64,000 nucleotides of DNA from Asaia bogorensis (GCF_900465345.1 NZ_UEGO01000003.1:1-64000); one strand, 5' to 3'; positions 34,053 to 43,373 are shown, counted from the stretch's first letter. Program-made: numbers and translations. The notes: a model not told the origin generated them from the sequence alone.

Positions 34053-35050
34053 TCCGTCGTGCTCTTCGTGCTTTGCCGTTGCTGACCCTGCCCCTGGCGG
34101 GTTGCGCGCAACAGTACCATCCACCCGTCATACGATATGACGACGCGGCCCAGGCCATGCTCCTGCCTGATCCGCCGAAGCCTGTGCGGGTGGTGGAAGT
34201 CCCGCGGCTGCTTCCCCTGCCGGGTCAACTCAAGCCGCTTCCACCCTTGCGGCGTGCCCATGTCGTGCCCGAGGCGGCTGACCCTACCGTGCGCGTGACC
34301 CAGGCCAATCTTGCCGCCCGCATCCAGCCGACGCGGGCCGGTTATGTGAATGCGGTGCAGGTCTATCCCTACAGCGCGGGCGCGCTCTATCAGGTCTATG
34401 CCGCGCCCGGCGAGATCACCGACATCATGCTCCAGCAGGGCGAGAAGCTGGTCGGTACTGGCCCGGTCGCGGTGGGGGACACCGTGCGCTGGATTGTCGG
34501 CGATACCACCAGTGGCGCGGGTACGACCAGAAGGGTGCATATCCTGGTCAAGCCGACGCGACCGGACCTGACCACCAATCTGATCGTCAATACCGACCGG
34601 CGGACCTACCTTGCCGAACTGCGGGCGACACCCGCGACCTATATGGCGTCCGTCTCCTGGGACTATCCCGAGGATGAGCTGATTGCCCTGCATCGGCAGG
34701 ACAGTAACGCCGACGAAGCGGCGCCCGTGGATGCGGGGCTGAATCTCGACGCGCTGAATTTCCGATACGCGATCGAGAGTGTGAAAGGCGGAACACCGCC
34801 CTGGCTGCCCAGCCGGGCGTTCGACGATGGCCACAAAGTCTATCTCGCGTTTCCGTCCGGTATCGGGCAGGGCGAACTGCCGCCGCTGTTCGTGCTGGGG
34901 GCCGATGGCGGCCCGGAACTGGTGAACTACCGGGTGAGGCAGAACTGGATGATCGTCGATCGCCTGTTTGCGGCGGCCGAATTGCGGCTTGGGGATAAAC
35001 ATTCCGAGCAGCGAGTACGGATCGTCCGCACGGATGGCAGGAAGTCATGA
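34049..35050 (+). CDS. trbG: TrbG (VirB9-like) channel protein
   Basis: 333 residues; a signal/lipoprotein-like start ends LPLAGCAQQ, so the Cys at about residue 19 may be lipid-modified. The VirB9 beta-sandwich text YPYSAGALYQVYAAPGEITD is followed by LNFRYAIESVKGG. It forms the periplasmic to outer-membrane core with TrbI. Overlaps by 4 bases on both sides. Confidence 0.92.
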   Translation: MIRRALRALPLLTLPLAGCAQQYHPPVIRYDDAAQAMLLPDPPKPVRVVEVPRLLPLPGQLKPLPPLRRAHVVPEAADPTVRVTQANLAARIQPTRAGYVNAVQVYPYSAGALYQVYAAPGEITDIMLQQGEKLVGTGPVAVGDTVRWIVGDTTSGAGTTRRVHILVKPTRPDLTTNLIVNTDRRTYLAELRATPATYMASVSWDYPEDELIALHRQDSNADEAAPVDAGLNLDALNFRYAIESVKGGTPPWLPSRAFDDGHKVYLAFPSGIGQGELPPLFVLGADGGPELVNYRVRQNWMIVDRLFAAAELRLGDKHSEQRVRIVRTDGRKS

Positions 35051-36249
35051 GCGGCGCGGAAGAGCGCCCGGAAGGGAATACGGGAGCCACCACAAGCGGA
35101 AGCGGAACAGGACCATCATCCCCGCCGCCCTCTCCCGATTTGCGGCTGCGCGTGCAGCGTCCGCCGGTGGTCCGGCTCTCGCGCCCCGTCATCTGGACGC
35201 TGGGTGGTGCGGGGATGCTCGCGATCGGTCTTGCGCTGGGCTACGCGCTGCAAAATGGTACACAGAAGGGGTCGGTCCAGGGGGCACAGGACACCGACAC
35301 CCGTCCTTCGGCCGACGGGCTGGCCGCTCTCCCCAGTGATTATACCGCCACTCCAAAACTCGGGCCGCCTTTGCCCGGCGATCTCGGCAAGCCGATCCTC
35401 GACGCACAGCGGAACGGTCGCGCGGGACCGGTCTCGGGCATGGGAGACCGCCGTGGCGATCAGGAAATCGAGGCGGCCCGCACCAGCAGGCTCTTCGCCC
35501 AGATCGAGGCGCGGGACGGCCAGACTGCGCAGACGATTCCGGTCATGGCCACCGCTCCCGGAGCACAGGCATCACCGACCGGCCCCGACCAGCAGACCGG
35601 CAATCGCGCCTTCCTGGCGGGTCAGCCGGACCGCATGACCGTCAGCCCGGATCGGATCGTATCTCCCGCCTCGCCTTATATCCTCCAGGCTGGGACCGTC
35701 ATTGCCGGCGCACTCAATACGAAGATCAGTTCCGATCTGCCCGGACAGATCGTAGGGCATGTCACCCAGAACGTCTATGACAGCCCGACCGGACGGTCCT
35801 TGCTTATCCCGCAGGGAAGCACCCTGTTCGGGGCCTATAACAGCGGCATTTCCTTCGGGCAGCAGCGCACCCAGATCATCTGGACCCGGCTGATCTATCC
35901 GAACGGCGAAAGCCTCGTCCTGGAAAAGCTGCCCGGCGGCGACGCCATCGGCCAGTCCGGCCTGTCCGACGAGGTGAACAATCATTGGGGCCAGCTCTTC
36001 AGGGCGGCGCTCGTCACGACCCTCCTCAGCGTGGGCTCCGAAGCGGGCACGTCATGGAACGAGAACAACCTGATGCAGGCCATCCGCTCCGGCGCGAGCA
36101 ACGGGTTTTCCATGGTCGGCAACCGGCTGATTGATCGCAGCCTGAATATTCAGCCGACGCTGACAGACCGGCCGGGCCTGCCGTTCATGCTTATCCTGAA
36201 TCGCGACCTGATCTTGAACCCCTGGCACCCAAAGGAACCGGCTCCATGA
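35047..36249 (+). CDS. trbI: TrbI (VirB10-like) channel protein
   Basis: 400 residues: a cytosolic Pro/Ser-rich head, one membrane helix (VIWTLGGAGMLAIGLALGYAL), a disordered periplasmic linker, then the VirB10 C-terminal domain with YILQAGTVIAGALNTKISSD and GSTLFGAYNSGISFGQ. It spans the envelope and links energy to the outer-membrane pore. It overlaps trbG and the next gene by 4 bases. Confidence 0.93.
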   Translation: MSGAEERPEGNTGATTSGSGTGPSSPPPSPDLRLRVQRPPVVRLSRPVIWTLGGAGMLAIGLALGYALQNGTQKGSVQGAQDTDTRPSADGLAALPSDYTATPKLGPPLPGDLGKPILDAQRNGRAGPVSGMGDRRGDQEIEAARTSRLFAQIEARDGQTAQTIPVMATAPGAQASPTGPDQQTGNRAFLAGQPDRMTVSPDRIVSPASPYILQAGTVIAGALNTKISSDLPGQIVGHVTQNVYDSPTGRSLLIPQGSTLFGAYNSGISFGQQRTQIIWTRLIYPNGESLVLEKLPGGDAIGQSGLSDEVNNHWGQLFRAALVTTLLSVGSEAGTSWNENNLMQAIRSGASNGFSMVGNRLIDRSLNIQPTLTDRPGLPFMLILNRDLILNPWHPKEPAP

Positions 36250-36506
36250 CGAAGCTGCGCATCACCGAAATTCCCGACGAAAAGCCGGTCCGCGTCACCG
36301 TGGACCTGCCTGCGGACCTTCATCGCGATCTCGTCACTTATGCTGCCCTGGTCAGCCAGAACGGCCAGCCCGTCGAGCCTGCCCGTCTCGTGCCGCACAT
36401 GATCCGTGGCTTTATCACATCCGACCGCGCGTTCCGAAAGCTCCGGCAGGGGCCACGGCGGGCAGCCGTTAAAACGCAGCCGCCTGCTGCTCCAGAAAAC
36501 GAATGA
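36246..36506 (+). CDS. DUF2274 small protein at the end of the trb operon
   Basis: 86 residues: TKLRITEIPDEKPVRVTVDL, a ribbon-helix-helix-like beginning, then LPADLHRDLVTYAALV and LVPHMIRGFITSDRAFRKL. DUF2274 proteins are a constant last member of trb operons in alpha- and betaproteobacterial elements; the role is unknown and a regulatory one is likely. It starts in overlap with trbI. Its last 38 bases overlap the end of the convergent lysR gene. Confidence 0.88.
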   Translation: MTKLRITEIPDEKPVRVTVDLPADLHRDLVTYAALVSQNGQPVEPARLVPHMIRGFITSDRAFRKLRQGPRRAAVKTQPPAAPENE

Positions 36507-37395
36507 CTGTTCTCGCGGCCGGTGGGCAGCGCTCACGGTGCCAGGCCGCGCCATACGCGAAGTGGGAAAACCCGTCCCCGTCGATGACTTCCACTACAGC
36601 GATCCGCTCCCGGATGGCAGCGGGCAGAAAGCCCAGCCAGGCATCCGGCAATAGGGCAATGCCACTTCCATTTGCTGCCAATGCGACGACCCGCAGGCTT
36701 CTGACCGCCTCCTGACGTGTCACAGGAACAAATCCCGCCTGCCGCATCTTGCGCATCAGGAGCGCGAGCAGTTCGTCGCCGGTATCATCCTTCCCGATCA
36801 GAAAGATTCCGTCGTGCAACTCGGCCCATGACGCGGTTCCGACCTGTGCGATCGGATGTTCGACCGGCATGATCGCAACGACACGATCGCTCCAGAGCGG
36901 GATCGTGGCCGCCATGCTGCCGGGCAAGGGCAGCGTCATTATCGCGAGGTCGATCTCTTCCTGTTCCAGGGCCTGGAGCAGTTCTTTTTTCGCATTATCC
37001 CGATAAATGAAGGAGATACCGGGTTGCGCACGGCTGTACGACTCCAGTATCGCCGAGATCCGGCCGGGTGGGATGCTGCCCTGGACGCCCACGGAGATGA
37101 CGCCGGTCTCGCCCCGGCTCCAACGCCGCGTGCGCTCGTACAGTCCGACAGTTCCATCGAGCAGCTTCTCAGCCTCTCGCAGAAAGGCAACTCCCGCCGG
37201 GGTCAGTCTGGCACCGCTCGACGTGCGTCGAAAGAGGGAGACGCCAAGTCGCTCTTCCAGTAATCGCAAAGACCGGCTTACGGCAGATTGTTTGCCTCCC
37301 AACGCCCGTGCGGCTCCGTGGATACTTCCCTCCCTCGCGATGACACGCACGAACAGCAATTCCCGCAGATCGAGAGGTGGTCGCCGAACCGACAT
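36469..37395 (-). CDS. LysR-family transcriptional regulator
   Basis: 308 residues. The N-terminal winged HTH reads LRELLFVRVIAREGSIHGAARALGGKQSAVSRSLRLLEERLG, followed by a periplasmic-binding-protein-like effector domain (ETGVISVGVQGSIPPG onward). It faces the trb operon and overlaps its last gene tail to tail. A LysR gene after DUF2274 recurs in such elements. The regulated target and the effector are unknown. Confidence 0.9.
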   Translation of the reverse strand: MSVRRPPLDLRELLFVRVIAREGSIHGAARALGGKQSAVSRSLRLLEERLGVSLFRRTSSGARLTPAGVAFLREAEKLLDGTVGLYERTRRWSRGETGVISVGVQGSIPPGRISAILESYSRAQPGISFIYRDNAKKELLQALEQEEIDLAIMTLPLPGSMAATIPLWSDRVVAIMPVEHPIAQVGTASWAELHDGIFLIGKDDTGDELLALLMRKMRQAGFVPVTRQEAVRSLRVVALAANGSGIALLPDAWLGFLPAAIRERIAVVEVIDGDGFSHFAYGAAWHRERCPPAARTVIRFLEQQAAAF

Positions 37396-37609
37396 TTTCT
37401 GTCTATCCCGATTTTTTGAAGACCTTCGGCATGACGTGCCAAAATCCAGTCATCGTGCTTTCAAGTCTGCAATCATATTTCGTTCACAATATATTATGGA
37501 ATTACTGTCTGGCTTCGCCATGAAGCCATCGCAGTATCCGCACTACGGTGCGAAATGCTCTTGTGGCATAGTGCGCTAATGTACCACCTCGCCGGAGAGA
37601 AATGGAAGC

Positions 37610-38179
37610 ATGATGAACCTATTGGACGAATTCATCCCGCGCTTCGATTTCAGCGAGCGACACAGTGTCGATATCTCCGCCCCGGCCAGTCGCATCATGA
37701 ACGCGGTGGCTGCATGGCGGAATCAGGACGATCCGCTGGTTCGTGCCGCCATCTGCCTGCGCGAAATGCCCGCCCGGCTGTTAGGCCATGCGCGGCAACG
37801 GCATCTGGACCTCACCGACTTCACGGTGCTGGAACGGCGGGGCGATGCCGCCCTGGTCTATGGCCTCATCGGCGCGTTCTGGCGGACGGATTACGGATTG
37901 TGCGACATTCCTACGACCGGCGCTTTTCTCATCCCTCGCCAAGATGACGTCTGCAAGCTCGCTCTGGGCTTCTCCATCCAGCGGGGACCACACGGCACCC
38001 AGCGGCTGGTGACGGAAACCCGCGTGTTTTGCGTCACGGACCGGGCCAGGCGTCGCTTCGCCCCCTATTGGTATCTGATCCGCCCGGTCAGCGGCCTGAT
38101 CCGCCGTCGCATGCTCACGGCTATCCGGGAACAGTCGGAGTCTCCGCCCTCTCACCACCCGCGCCCAGCATTGCCATGA
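37610..38179 (+). CDS. hypothetical protein, possibly SRPBCC-like
   Basis: 189 residues starting MMNLLDEFIPRFDFSERHSVDI. An alternation of strands and the late segment TETRVFCVTDRARRRFAPYWYLIRPVSGLIRR resemble uncharacterised SRPBCC-fold proteins. The assignment is by text resemblance only. The first of two ATGs has a GGAGAG element upstream. Its stop overlaps the start of a decayed GST gene, suggesting an old operon. The 37396-37609 interval holds only the divergent promoters. Confidence 0.5.
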   Translation: MMNLLDEFIPRFDFSERHSVDISAPASRIMNAVAAWRNQDDPLVRAAICLREMPARLLGHARQRHLDLTDFTVLERRGDAALVYGLIGAFWRTDYGLCDIPTTGAFLIPRQDDVCKLALGFSIQRGPHGTQRLVTETRVFCVTDRARRRFAPYWYLIRPVSGLIRRRMLTAIREQSESPPSHHPRPALP

Positions 38180-38370
38180 AGCTTTATGATTGTCCGACCG
38201 CTCCTAATGTCGCGCGTGTATGCGCCTGCGTTCTGTGCCTTTAATCCAGCCTGCACCGTTCCCGTTCTGGAACTGAACGACCTCGCCGCGATCTGCGAGG
38301 CGGCCGTTATCTGGAGGAACTTCATCTTGATCCCAGTCTGACAGACGCGAAGAGAATACGGTGCGGCATC
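38176..38370 (+). pseudogene. glutathione S-transferase remnant
   Basis: It starts MKLYDCPTAPNVARV, the normal GST beginning. After a stop at 38242-38244, later bases encode NPACTVPVLELNDLAAIC and, in a shifted frame, RYLEELHLDPSL, both typical GST blocks. The middle of the thioredoxin-like domain and the C-terminal helical domain are missing. A degraded gene near the element end, with no function expected. Confidence 0.65.
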
Positions 38371-38423
38371 ATCGGTATGTGGAACTAGTGTACGGAGATT
38401 AAAGAGCAAAATAACTCGGAGAT

Positions 38424-39842
38424 TCATAGAGTACTAGAAATGCTGTCAGCTATAATTCCTAGAAGTCTTGCTGTATCTGCATTTTCTTTTGACAACCTTT
38501 TAGATAGCTCTCGGATCAAATCTGCATCCAATTCTTTAGGTTTTATCTCCTGCGCGGAATTTGTTTCCCCAATAACATTTCCCTCTAGTGCCATTGCAAG
38601 TAATTTTTCTACACGCTTGGCAGCCTCGAGCGAAGTATCGCGTTGGACATGGGCGTAAATGGCGGTCGATTTGAGGTTGGCGTGTCCTAAAAGAGCACCG
38701 GTCAGGGCCAATGCTTCGCCGCTTGACGTCGCAGTAGAGCCAAGAGTGTGCCGAAGGGTGTGAGGCGTTACGCCCGGTAGATCGGCAAGTTTGATAACTT
38801 CCGACCAGATATTGCGCGTGCCTTGGTAATGTCCTTCCTCGCCTCTCTCCGCCGGAAAAAGATAGCCTTTCTTGCGGTCCTTCAGGAGATTCTCGAGCAT
38901 TGCTCTCGCCGTGGGGCCGATGGGGCGAATCGATCTCCCAGTCTTGCTATCCTCGAACTCGAAGAGGTTATCCTCTAGATTGACTTCCTCAACCTTGAGC
39001 GCCGCAATTTCGTTTCGACGACATCCGGTAAGCGCCCAAAGCCGGGCGATTGCGACCCCTTTAGGATTTGCCCCTCGTGTCTCGACCTTGTTGAACGCGT
39101 CGCCTAGTCGGGCTACTTCCTCCAACGTCAAAAAGCGCATGCGACGATTATCCGTCTTTCTGACGGAAGCCCCTTCGACGGGATTTTGGGCGATAAAGCC
39201 GTGCCGCCTGCCGAAACTGAATACGGCCGAAAGATCACGAACGACCTTCCGTGCTGCGCCCTCACCGCCCCGAACGATAAGACGTTTGCGCGGCCCAATC
39301 TTTATGTCTTTCGCGGTCTTGCCAGTTGTTACGTCGGCCACAAATCGCTCGACATCGCCCGAAGTGATCTCGCTCGCACGACGTCCCCCTAGAAGTGGTT
39401 CAACATGGTGACGAAGCCGTGACATGGTGTATTGCTTGGTGAGAGGTTTCATGGGCTTGCCCTTATGAATACCCCTTTGCACGATGCATCCATGCTCCTC
39501 GTAGAAGTCGAGTAAGTCCCGAATCGTTTTTTCGCGCCGCTTCTCCTGCACGTCACCCGCTGGGTCTTCGCCGTGTGCGACCGCGCCCAGCAGGCCCCTA
39601 GCCTTCCTTCTCGCCTGTTCGACGGTAAGTGCTCCGAATCGTCCAAGCGCCAGGAATCGCCTTGGTGCCGATCGGCCACCGCCCTCAATGCGATAGCGTA
39701 TGATGAAAGTTTTCGTGCCGCTTTTCTCGATGCGTAGTCCAAAGCCAGCGAGATCGAGATCCCACAAGTCATATCGACTATCTCGGACCTCGGCCTTGTC
39801 GACGACGGGCTTGGTCAAACGTACGCTGGACGATCGTTTCAT
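38424..39842 (-). CDS. tyrosine integrase of the conjugative-type element
   Basis: 472 residues from the start at 39842 (MKRSSSVRLTKPVVDKAEV). An N-terminal DUF4102-like arm-binding domain and a core-binding domain precede the catalytic domain: Arg in TGCRRNE (about 272), HTLRH (about 361), GHA and the nucleophile Tyr in TAIYAHVQ (about 396). All catalytic residues are present. It lies about 190 bases from the tRNA-Gly fragment that marks the element end, so it probably integrates the element there. Longer starts up to 39959 lack support. Confidence 0.92.
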   Translation of the reverse strand: MKRSSSVRLTKPVVDKAEVRDSRYDLWDLDLAGFGLRIEKSGTKTFIIRYRIEGGGRSAPRRFLALGRFGALTVEQARRKARGLLGAVAHGEDPAGDVQEKRREKTIRDLLDFYEEHGCIVQRGIHKGKPMKPLTKQYTMSRLRHHVEPLLGGRRASEITSGDVERFVADVTTGKTAKDIKIGPRKRLIVRGGEGAARKVVRDLSAVFSFGRRHGFIAQNPVEGASVRKTDNRRMRFLTLEEVARLGDAFNKVETRGANPKGVAIARLWALTGCRRNEIAALKVEEVNLEDNLFEFEDSKTGRSIRPIGPTARAMLENLLKDRKKGYLFPAERGEEGHYQGTRNIWSEVIKLADLPGVTPHTLRHTLGSTATSSGEALALTGALLGHANLKSTAIYAHVQRDTSLEAAKRVEKLLAMALEGNVIGETNSAQEIKPKELDADLIRELSKRLSKENADTARLLGIIADSISSTL

Positions 39843-40030
39843 CGCACGCCTCGTATTGAGTTCTCGGGTGGACACCACCATAAAATGGTGTCCACATGGT
39901 GTCCACCGTAGAGAGAAACTCTGGCAAATTGGAGCGAACGCCTTACAAAGCGCCGCCAAATAATACTCTGTTATAAAACGATATTATCGTATGGAAGCGA
40001 AAGGTAGAGTGTGGGATGGTAGAGTATATG

Positions 40031-40080
40031 CAACCTTGCCAAGGTTGGGGTCGTGGGTTCGAATCCCATCGCCCGCTCCA
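40031..40080 (+). repeat. attachment-site copy: 3' part of tRNA-Gly(GCC)
   Basis: These bases reproduce the anticodon arm (CAACC-TTGCCAA-GGTTG), the T arm (GTGGGTTCGAATCCCAT) and the 3' acceptor plus CCA (CGCCCGCTCCA) of a glycine tRNA. The 5' acceptor strand and a proper D arm are missing upstream, so this is not a full gene. A partial 3' copy on this strand implies that the element lies to the left and the intact tRNA is outside the window. Confidence 0.75.
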
Positions 40081-40105
40081 GATAATCTTCTGATTTATCT
40101 GGAGC
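40075..40105. repeat. 11-bp perfect inverted repeat across the att end
   Basis: GCTCCAGATAA and TTATCTGGAGC pair perfectly around a 9-base loop (TCTTCTGAT). The left arm contains the tRNA discriminator and CCA. It could be a transcription terminator of a former tRNA, without a T-run, or an integrase-related site. Confidence 0.7.
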
Positions 40106-40315
40106 GGCGCTTCCGAAATATCAAAGCAAATCATGAGAACTCTACAAAGATCGGGAATTACTTCCCTGAATTCTTTGTGATCTTCTGCGCTCAAACGCTT
40201 TGCATACCAATGAACCTGACTCTTTGATCAGTAAAATCTCGCTTTGGACAGGTTGCGTCACCCTCGGAAGGTTTTTAACCGTCTCAGGGTAACAAAAAAA
40301 TAACGCGGCGAGATT

Positions 40316-41332
40316 TTGAGACATTTTCCCACTATAAAGCGCTTTTTGCGATCAGTTCCGGCTATTGCGGGCCTGATGTCCGCCCTGTCATTTCCCTGCG
40401 GCATGGGCAGCAAGGTCTGGGCATCTGATGCCGAGCCTCAGCCAAAGCGCGAGCAATGGTACACTGGCTCTCTCATTTCGCCGTCTGGCCCGCAGTTCAA
40501 GGCAGGTGTGCTCGGGATCGAACCCTATCTGACCTATAATCAGCCCGTGGATTATCTCGGGTCCAATGGGCGCTCCATGTCGTCCGGACCGGGCCAGAGA
40601 ACCATCAGCAATTCAACGATGGTCAAATACGGGCTGACCGATAATGTCAGTATCCAGATATTCCCTGCCATCTCCTATGGCTGGAAGCGCGGAGATGGCA
40701 CGACCAGCAGTCTGAAATTCGGCGATATGCCGGTCGACTTTCTCTGGCGCTTTCTGGACCCCAACCCCAAACGGTATATTCCGTCACTGAGCCTGTTTGT
40801 CGGCATGCTCATGCCGACGGGTGATTATTCCAATCTGGGCCGAAGTCAGGACGGCGTGGGCAATGGCGCCTATGTTTTCCGCACGGCACTGGTAGAGCAA
40901 TCAACCTATGATTTGCCGCATGATCACACGTTGCGGCTGCGTATGTGGGCGACATTTCGGCGCGCTGTCACCTCGGCCCGCCTTGATAACGTGACGAGCT
41001 ATGGCACCACCAAGGGTTTCGTGGGGCGTGGGCGCCCTGGCATGAGTGGCCAGACTGGCTTCTCACTCGAATATGGCTTCAACCAGCGCTGGGTGCTTGC
41101 TGTCGATATGGTGCGCGACTGGGCCAATGGCGCGCGCATCTGGGGCTCTGACGCGAGGGGGCGGCGTATCGATCGAATCAATGGGTCATCAGGCGACTGG
41201 ATGGTGGCACCGGCACTCGAATTCAGCTGGTCGCCCCGTTTCGGCGTCATTGCAGGCGCTTCGGTTTTCTATGCCGGCCATAATACCAACATGAATGTTG
41301 CACCGCAGATCGCAGTTAACATGATGTTCTGA
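40316..41332 (+). CDS. outer-membrane beta-barrel (transporter-like) protein
   Basis: 338 residues with a signal peptide (RFLRSVPAIAGLMSALSFPCGMG...ASD), then alternating strands with TYNQPVDYLGSNGRS, TMVKYGLTDNVSIQIFPAISYGW and a final Phe, as in outer-membrane barrels. It resembles the MetA-pathway/phenol-degradation family of putative channels. The start is a TTG at 40316, needed to include the signal peptide; no ATG gives one. Probably chromosomal. The 40106-40315 interval holds no gene. Confidence 0.6.
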   Translation: MRHFPTIKRFLRSVPAIAGLMSALSFPCGMGSKVWASDAEPQPKREQWYTGSLISPSGPQFKAGVLGIEPYLTYNQPVDYLGSNGRSMSSGPGQRTISNSTMVKYGLTDNVSIQIFPAISYGWKRGDGTTSSLKFGDMPVDFLWRFLDPNPKRYIPSLSLFVGMLMPTGDYSNLGRSQDGVGNGAYVFRTALVEQSTYDLPHDHTLRLRMWATFRRAVTSARLDNVTSYGTTKGFVGRGRPGMSGQTGFSLEYGFNQRWVLAVDMVRDWANGARIWGSDARGRRIDRINGSSGDWMVAPALEFSWSPRFGVIAGASVFYAGHNTNMNVAPQIAVNMMF

Positions 41333-41449
41333 TTGCGAAATGGAAGGCAGGCGCCTTCCGGCAGGAGTGCAGCCGCCCGAACAGGGGCTTGCCTTGGATG
41401 CGAGACCACGCCACAGCTTGGCGCTTATCCCGCTTCAAGGAACTCTTTC

Positions 41450-42898
41450 ATGGCGACAGACGGCCCGTCTCGCACTCTTCATCGCCAGCTCGGTCCATTC
41501 AGTCTGCTCATGATGGGGATCGGTAGCGTCGTGGGTGCGGGCATCTATGTTCTCCCCGGTGTCGCCGCCTCGCAATATGCCGGTCCGGCTGTCTCCCTTT
41601 CCTTTGTTCTTGCGGCCATCAGCTGCGGCTTCATCGGGCTCTGCTATGCCGAGCTTGCCTCGGCGCTTCCGCGTTCCATGGGCGGGGCTTACGGTTATGC
41701 ACGATCGGTGCTGGGCGTGGGGCCTGCCTGGTGGGTCGCCTGGATGCTGGTGCTGGAATATGCGCTGGCCGGATCAGCTGTCTCGGTTGGGCTGACGGGC
41801 TATCTCGCCAAATTCCTGTCGGGCTGTGGCATCACGCTTCCTGCCTCTCTCAGCGCGTCGACCGTCATCTGGCAGGATGGCGGTTTCCATCTCGTGGCGC
41901 AGATCAATGCGGTGGCGTTCTTTCTGGTGCTTGTTCTTGGCCTGGTCCTGTCACGCGGCATCCGCCAGGCAAGCAGGGCCAATGTCGCCTTTGTATTGCT
42001 GAAGCTCGCTGTGCTGGTGGTTTTTGTCGGGGTGGGTTGTTCGCAGGTGAAGCCGGCTCTCTGGCACCCCTTCCTGCCCGCCTCAGAAGGCGGATTCCAT
42101 TTTGGCATTGCCGGGCTGCTGCGTGCGGTTGCTGTCGTCTCTTTTGCCTATCTTGGCTTCGATTCGATTTCGATTGCGGCTTCTGAAGCGCGGCAACCGG
42201 GGCGGGATGTGCCGTTCGGGCTTATTGGCGCTTTGGCGATCAGCGCGGTGCTCTACGTCATGGTCTCACTGGTGATGACCGGGCTTGTGCCGTTTCGCGA
42301 GCTTGGCACGGCAAGCCCTGTTGCGCTGGCGGTACAGGCACTCGCCATGCCTGCTCTGGCGCTCGTGCTCCAATTCGGTTCCGTCATCGGTCTGGGCTCG
42401 GTGCTGTTTGTCAGTCTTTATGGTCAGTCCCGCCTTTGCCACATCCTTTCCCATGATCGCCTTATCAGCCCGCGCCTCAGTCTGGTCGATGCCAGGACGG
42501 GTGCGCCAGTGCTCGCCATTGCGCTGACCACAGGTCTGACCGCGCTTACGGCCGCGCTCCTCCCCATTACCTTGCTGGCCGATCTCGTCAGTATCGGCAC
42601 GATGATCGGTTTTCTGGTGATCGCCTTCGCCGTCATGAAGCTACGTGGTGATGAAGGCCTGCCTCAGGCACGGTTCCGGGTGCCGCTGGGCGGTATGCGT
42701 TTCGGTGGGCTCTGGATCGGGATTGTGCCGGTTCTGGCCATACTGGCCTGCCTGATCAATCTGGCGACAGTGCTGACCGACCTGACCGCGCAAACCCTGC
42801 GCGGCGAGTGGATCCCTCTAGGGTTTCTCGCGTTGTATTGCGTCGCTGGCTGGTTGCTTGGGCGCAGGCAAACCAAGTCTGGTCATGCATCAAACTGA
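41450..42898 (+). CDS. APC-family amino-acid permease
   Basis: 482 residues, about 12 to 14 membrane helices. The APC signature GIGSVVGAGIYVLPG lies in helix 1 and SFAYLGFDSISIAASEARQPGRDVP in helix 6. It looks like a cationic amino-acid transporter subtype. The ATG at 41450 follows AAGGAA at a suitable distance; the longer frame from 41333 has no support. A dyad GGAAGGC-AGGC-GCCTTCC is present just after the upstream gene (41342-41360). Confidence 0.85.
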   Translation: MATDGPSRTLHRQLGPFSLLMMGIGSVVGAGIYVLPGVAASQYAGPAVSLSFVLAAISCGFIGLCYAELASALPRSMGGAYGYARSVLGVGPAWWVAWMLVLEYALAGSAVSVGLTGYLAKFLSGCGITLPASLSASTVIWQDGGFHLVAQINAVAFFLVLVLGLVLSRGIRQASRANVAFVLLKLAVLVVFVGVGCSQVKPALWHPFLPASEGGFHFGIAGLLRAVAVVSFAYLGFDSISIAASEARQPGRDVPFGLIGALAISAVLYVMVSLVMTGLVPFRELGTASPVALAVQALAMPALALVLQFGSVIGLGSVLFVSLYGQSRLCHILSHDRLISPRLSLVDARTGAPVLAIALTTGLTALTAALLPITLLADLVSIGTMIGFLVIAFAVMKLRGDEGLPQARFRVPLGGMRFGGLWIGIVPVLAILACLINLATVLTDLTAQTLRGEWIPLGFLALYCVAGWLLGRRQTKSGHASN

Positions 42899-42925
42899 TC
42901 GAGCGCAAAATGCAGAGAGGGGGAG

Positions 42926-42971
42926 ATGGTGCCGACACTCGGAATTGAACCGAGGACCTACTGATTACGAA
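42926..42971. repeat. attL of the second island: 46-bp copy of the tRNA-Thr 3' part
   Basis: These 46 bases are identical to 63114-63159, which is the 3' part of the intact tRNA-Thr(CGT). They carry the anticodon half, T arm and CCA on the minus strand. Identity stops exactly at the anticodon side (next base A here, T there). This defines a 20.2-kb island between the two copies. Confidence 0.93.
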
Positions 42972-43197
42972 ACACGTCAGGTATCATACCTTAAACGTGC
43001 CAAGAAATGCCACATCCTGCCAAATCAATGACTTAGGACGCTCCCTATGCGGGGCTCTAGTGCCGCGAGGTGCCAGAAGGTGCCCGTATTACCTTTTTGA
43101 ATGACTCCGGATTGACTCCGGAAAACTCGGTCAGTGGGTGAAAGGCTGGTTACTCCGGGGGTAAAAGGGGTCAAAAATCCGGGAGGCTATGTTTTTG

Positions 43198-43353
43198 AGG
43201 TGTGGGAGGTGTGGGAGGTGTGGGAAATATATATGTGTTTAACACAAACACACATATATACCTGTTTTCCTTATCTTTTTTCCTATCCCTCCCTTTCCCG
43301 CCGTCTGACACAATTCCCACACCTCTGATTTTCCAAGGTGTGGGAGGTGTGGG
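43198..43353 (+). repeat. cluster of AGGTGTGGG 9-bp repeats upstream of the integrase
   Basis: Exact AGGTGTGGG units lie head to tail at 43198, 43207 and 43216, and again at 43336 and 43345. One inverted copy (CCCACACCT) is at 43316. Between them is an AT-rich dyad around 43228-43262 (ATATATGTGTTT ... AAACACACATATAT). The last copies end 20 bases before the integrase start. They are probably integrase/excisionase arm sites and an autoregulatory operator. Bases 42972-43197 hold nothing else recognisable except short repeats such as ACTCCGG. Confidence 0.85.
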
Positions 43354-43373
43354 GAGCCCCGGAACCGATCGCA

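Noticed and set aside
40005-40080. complete tRNA-Gly gene
   Set aside because: The 5' acceptor strand that should pair with CGCCCGC is missing and the D arm does not form, so only the 3' part is present.
43198-43353. CRISPR or plasmid replication origin from the 9-bp repeats
   Set aside because: Units are only 9 bases and contiguous, so no spacers; no Rep gene is adjacent. The mirrored copy at the other island end fits recombinase arm sites better, though an origin role cannot be fully excluded.
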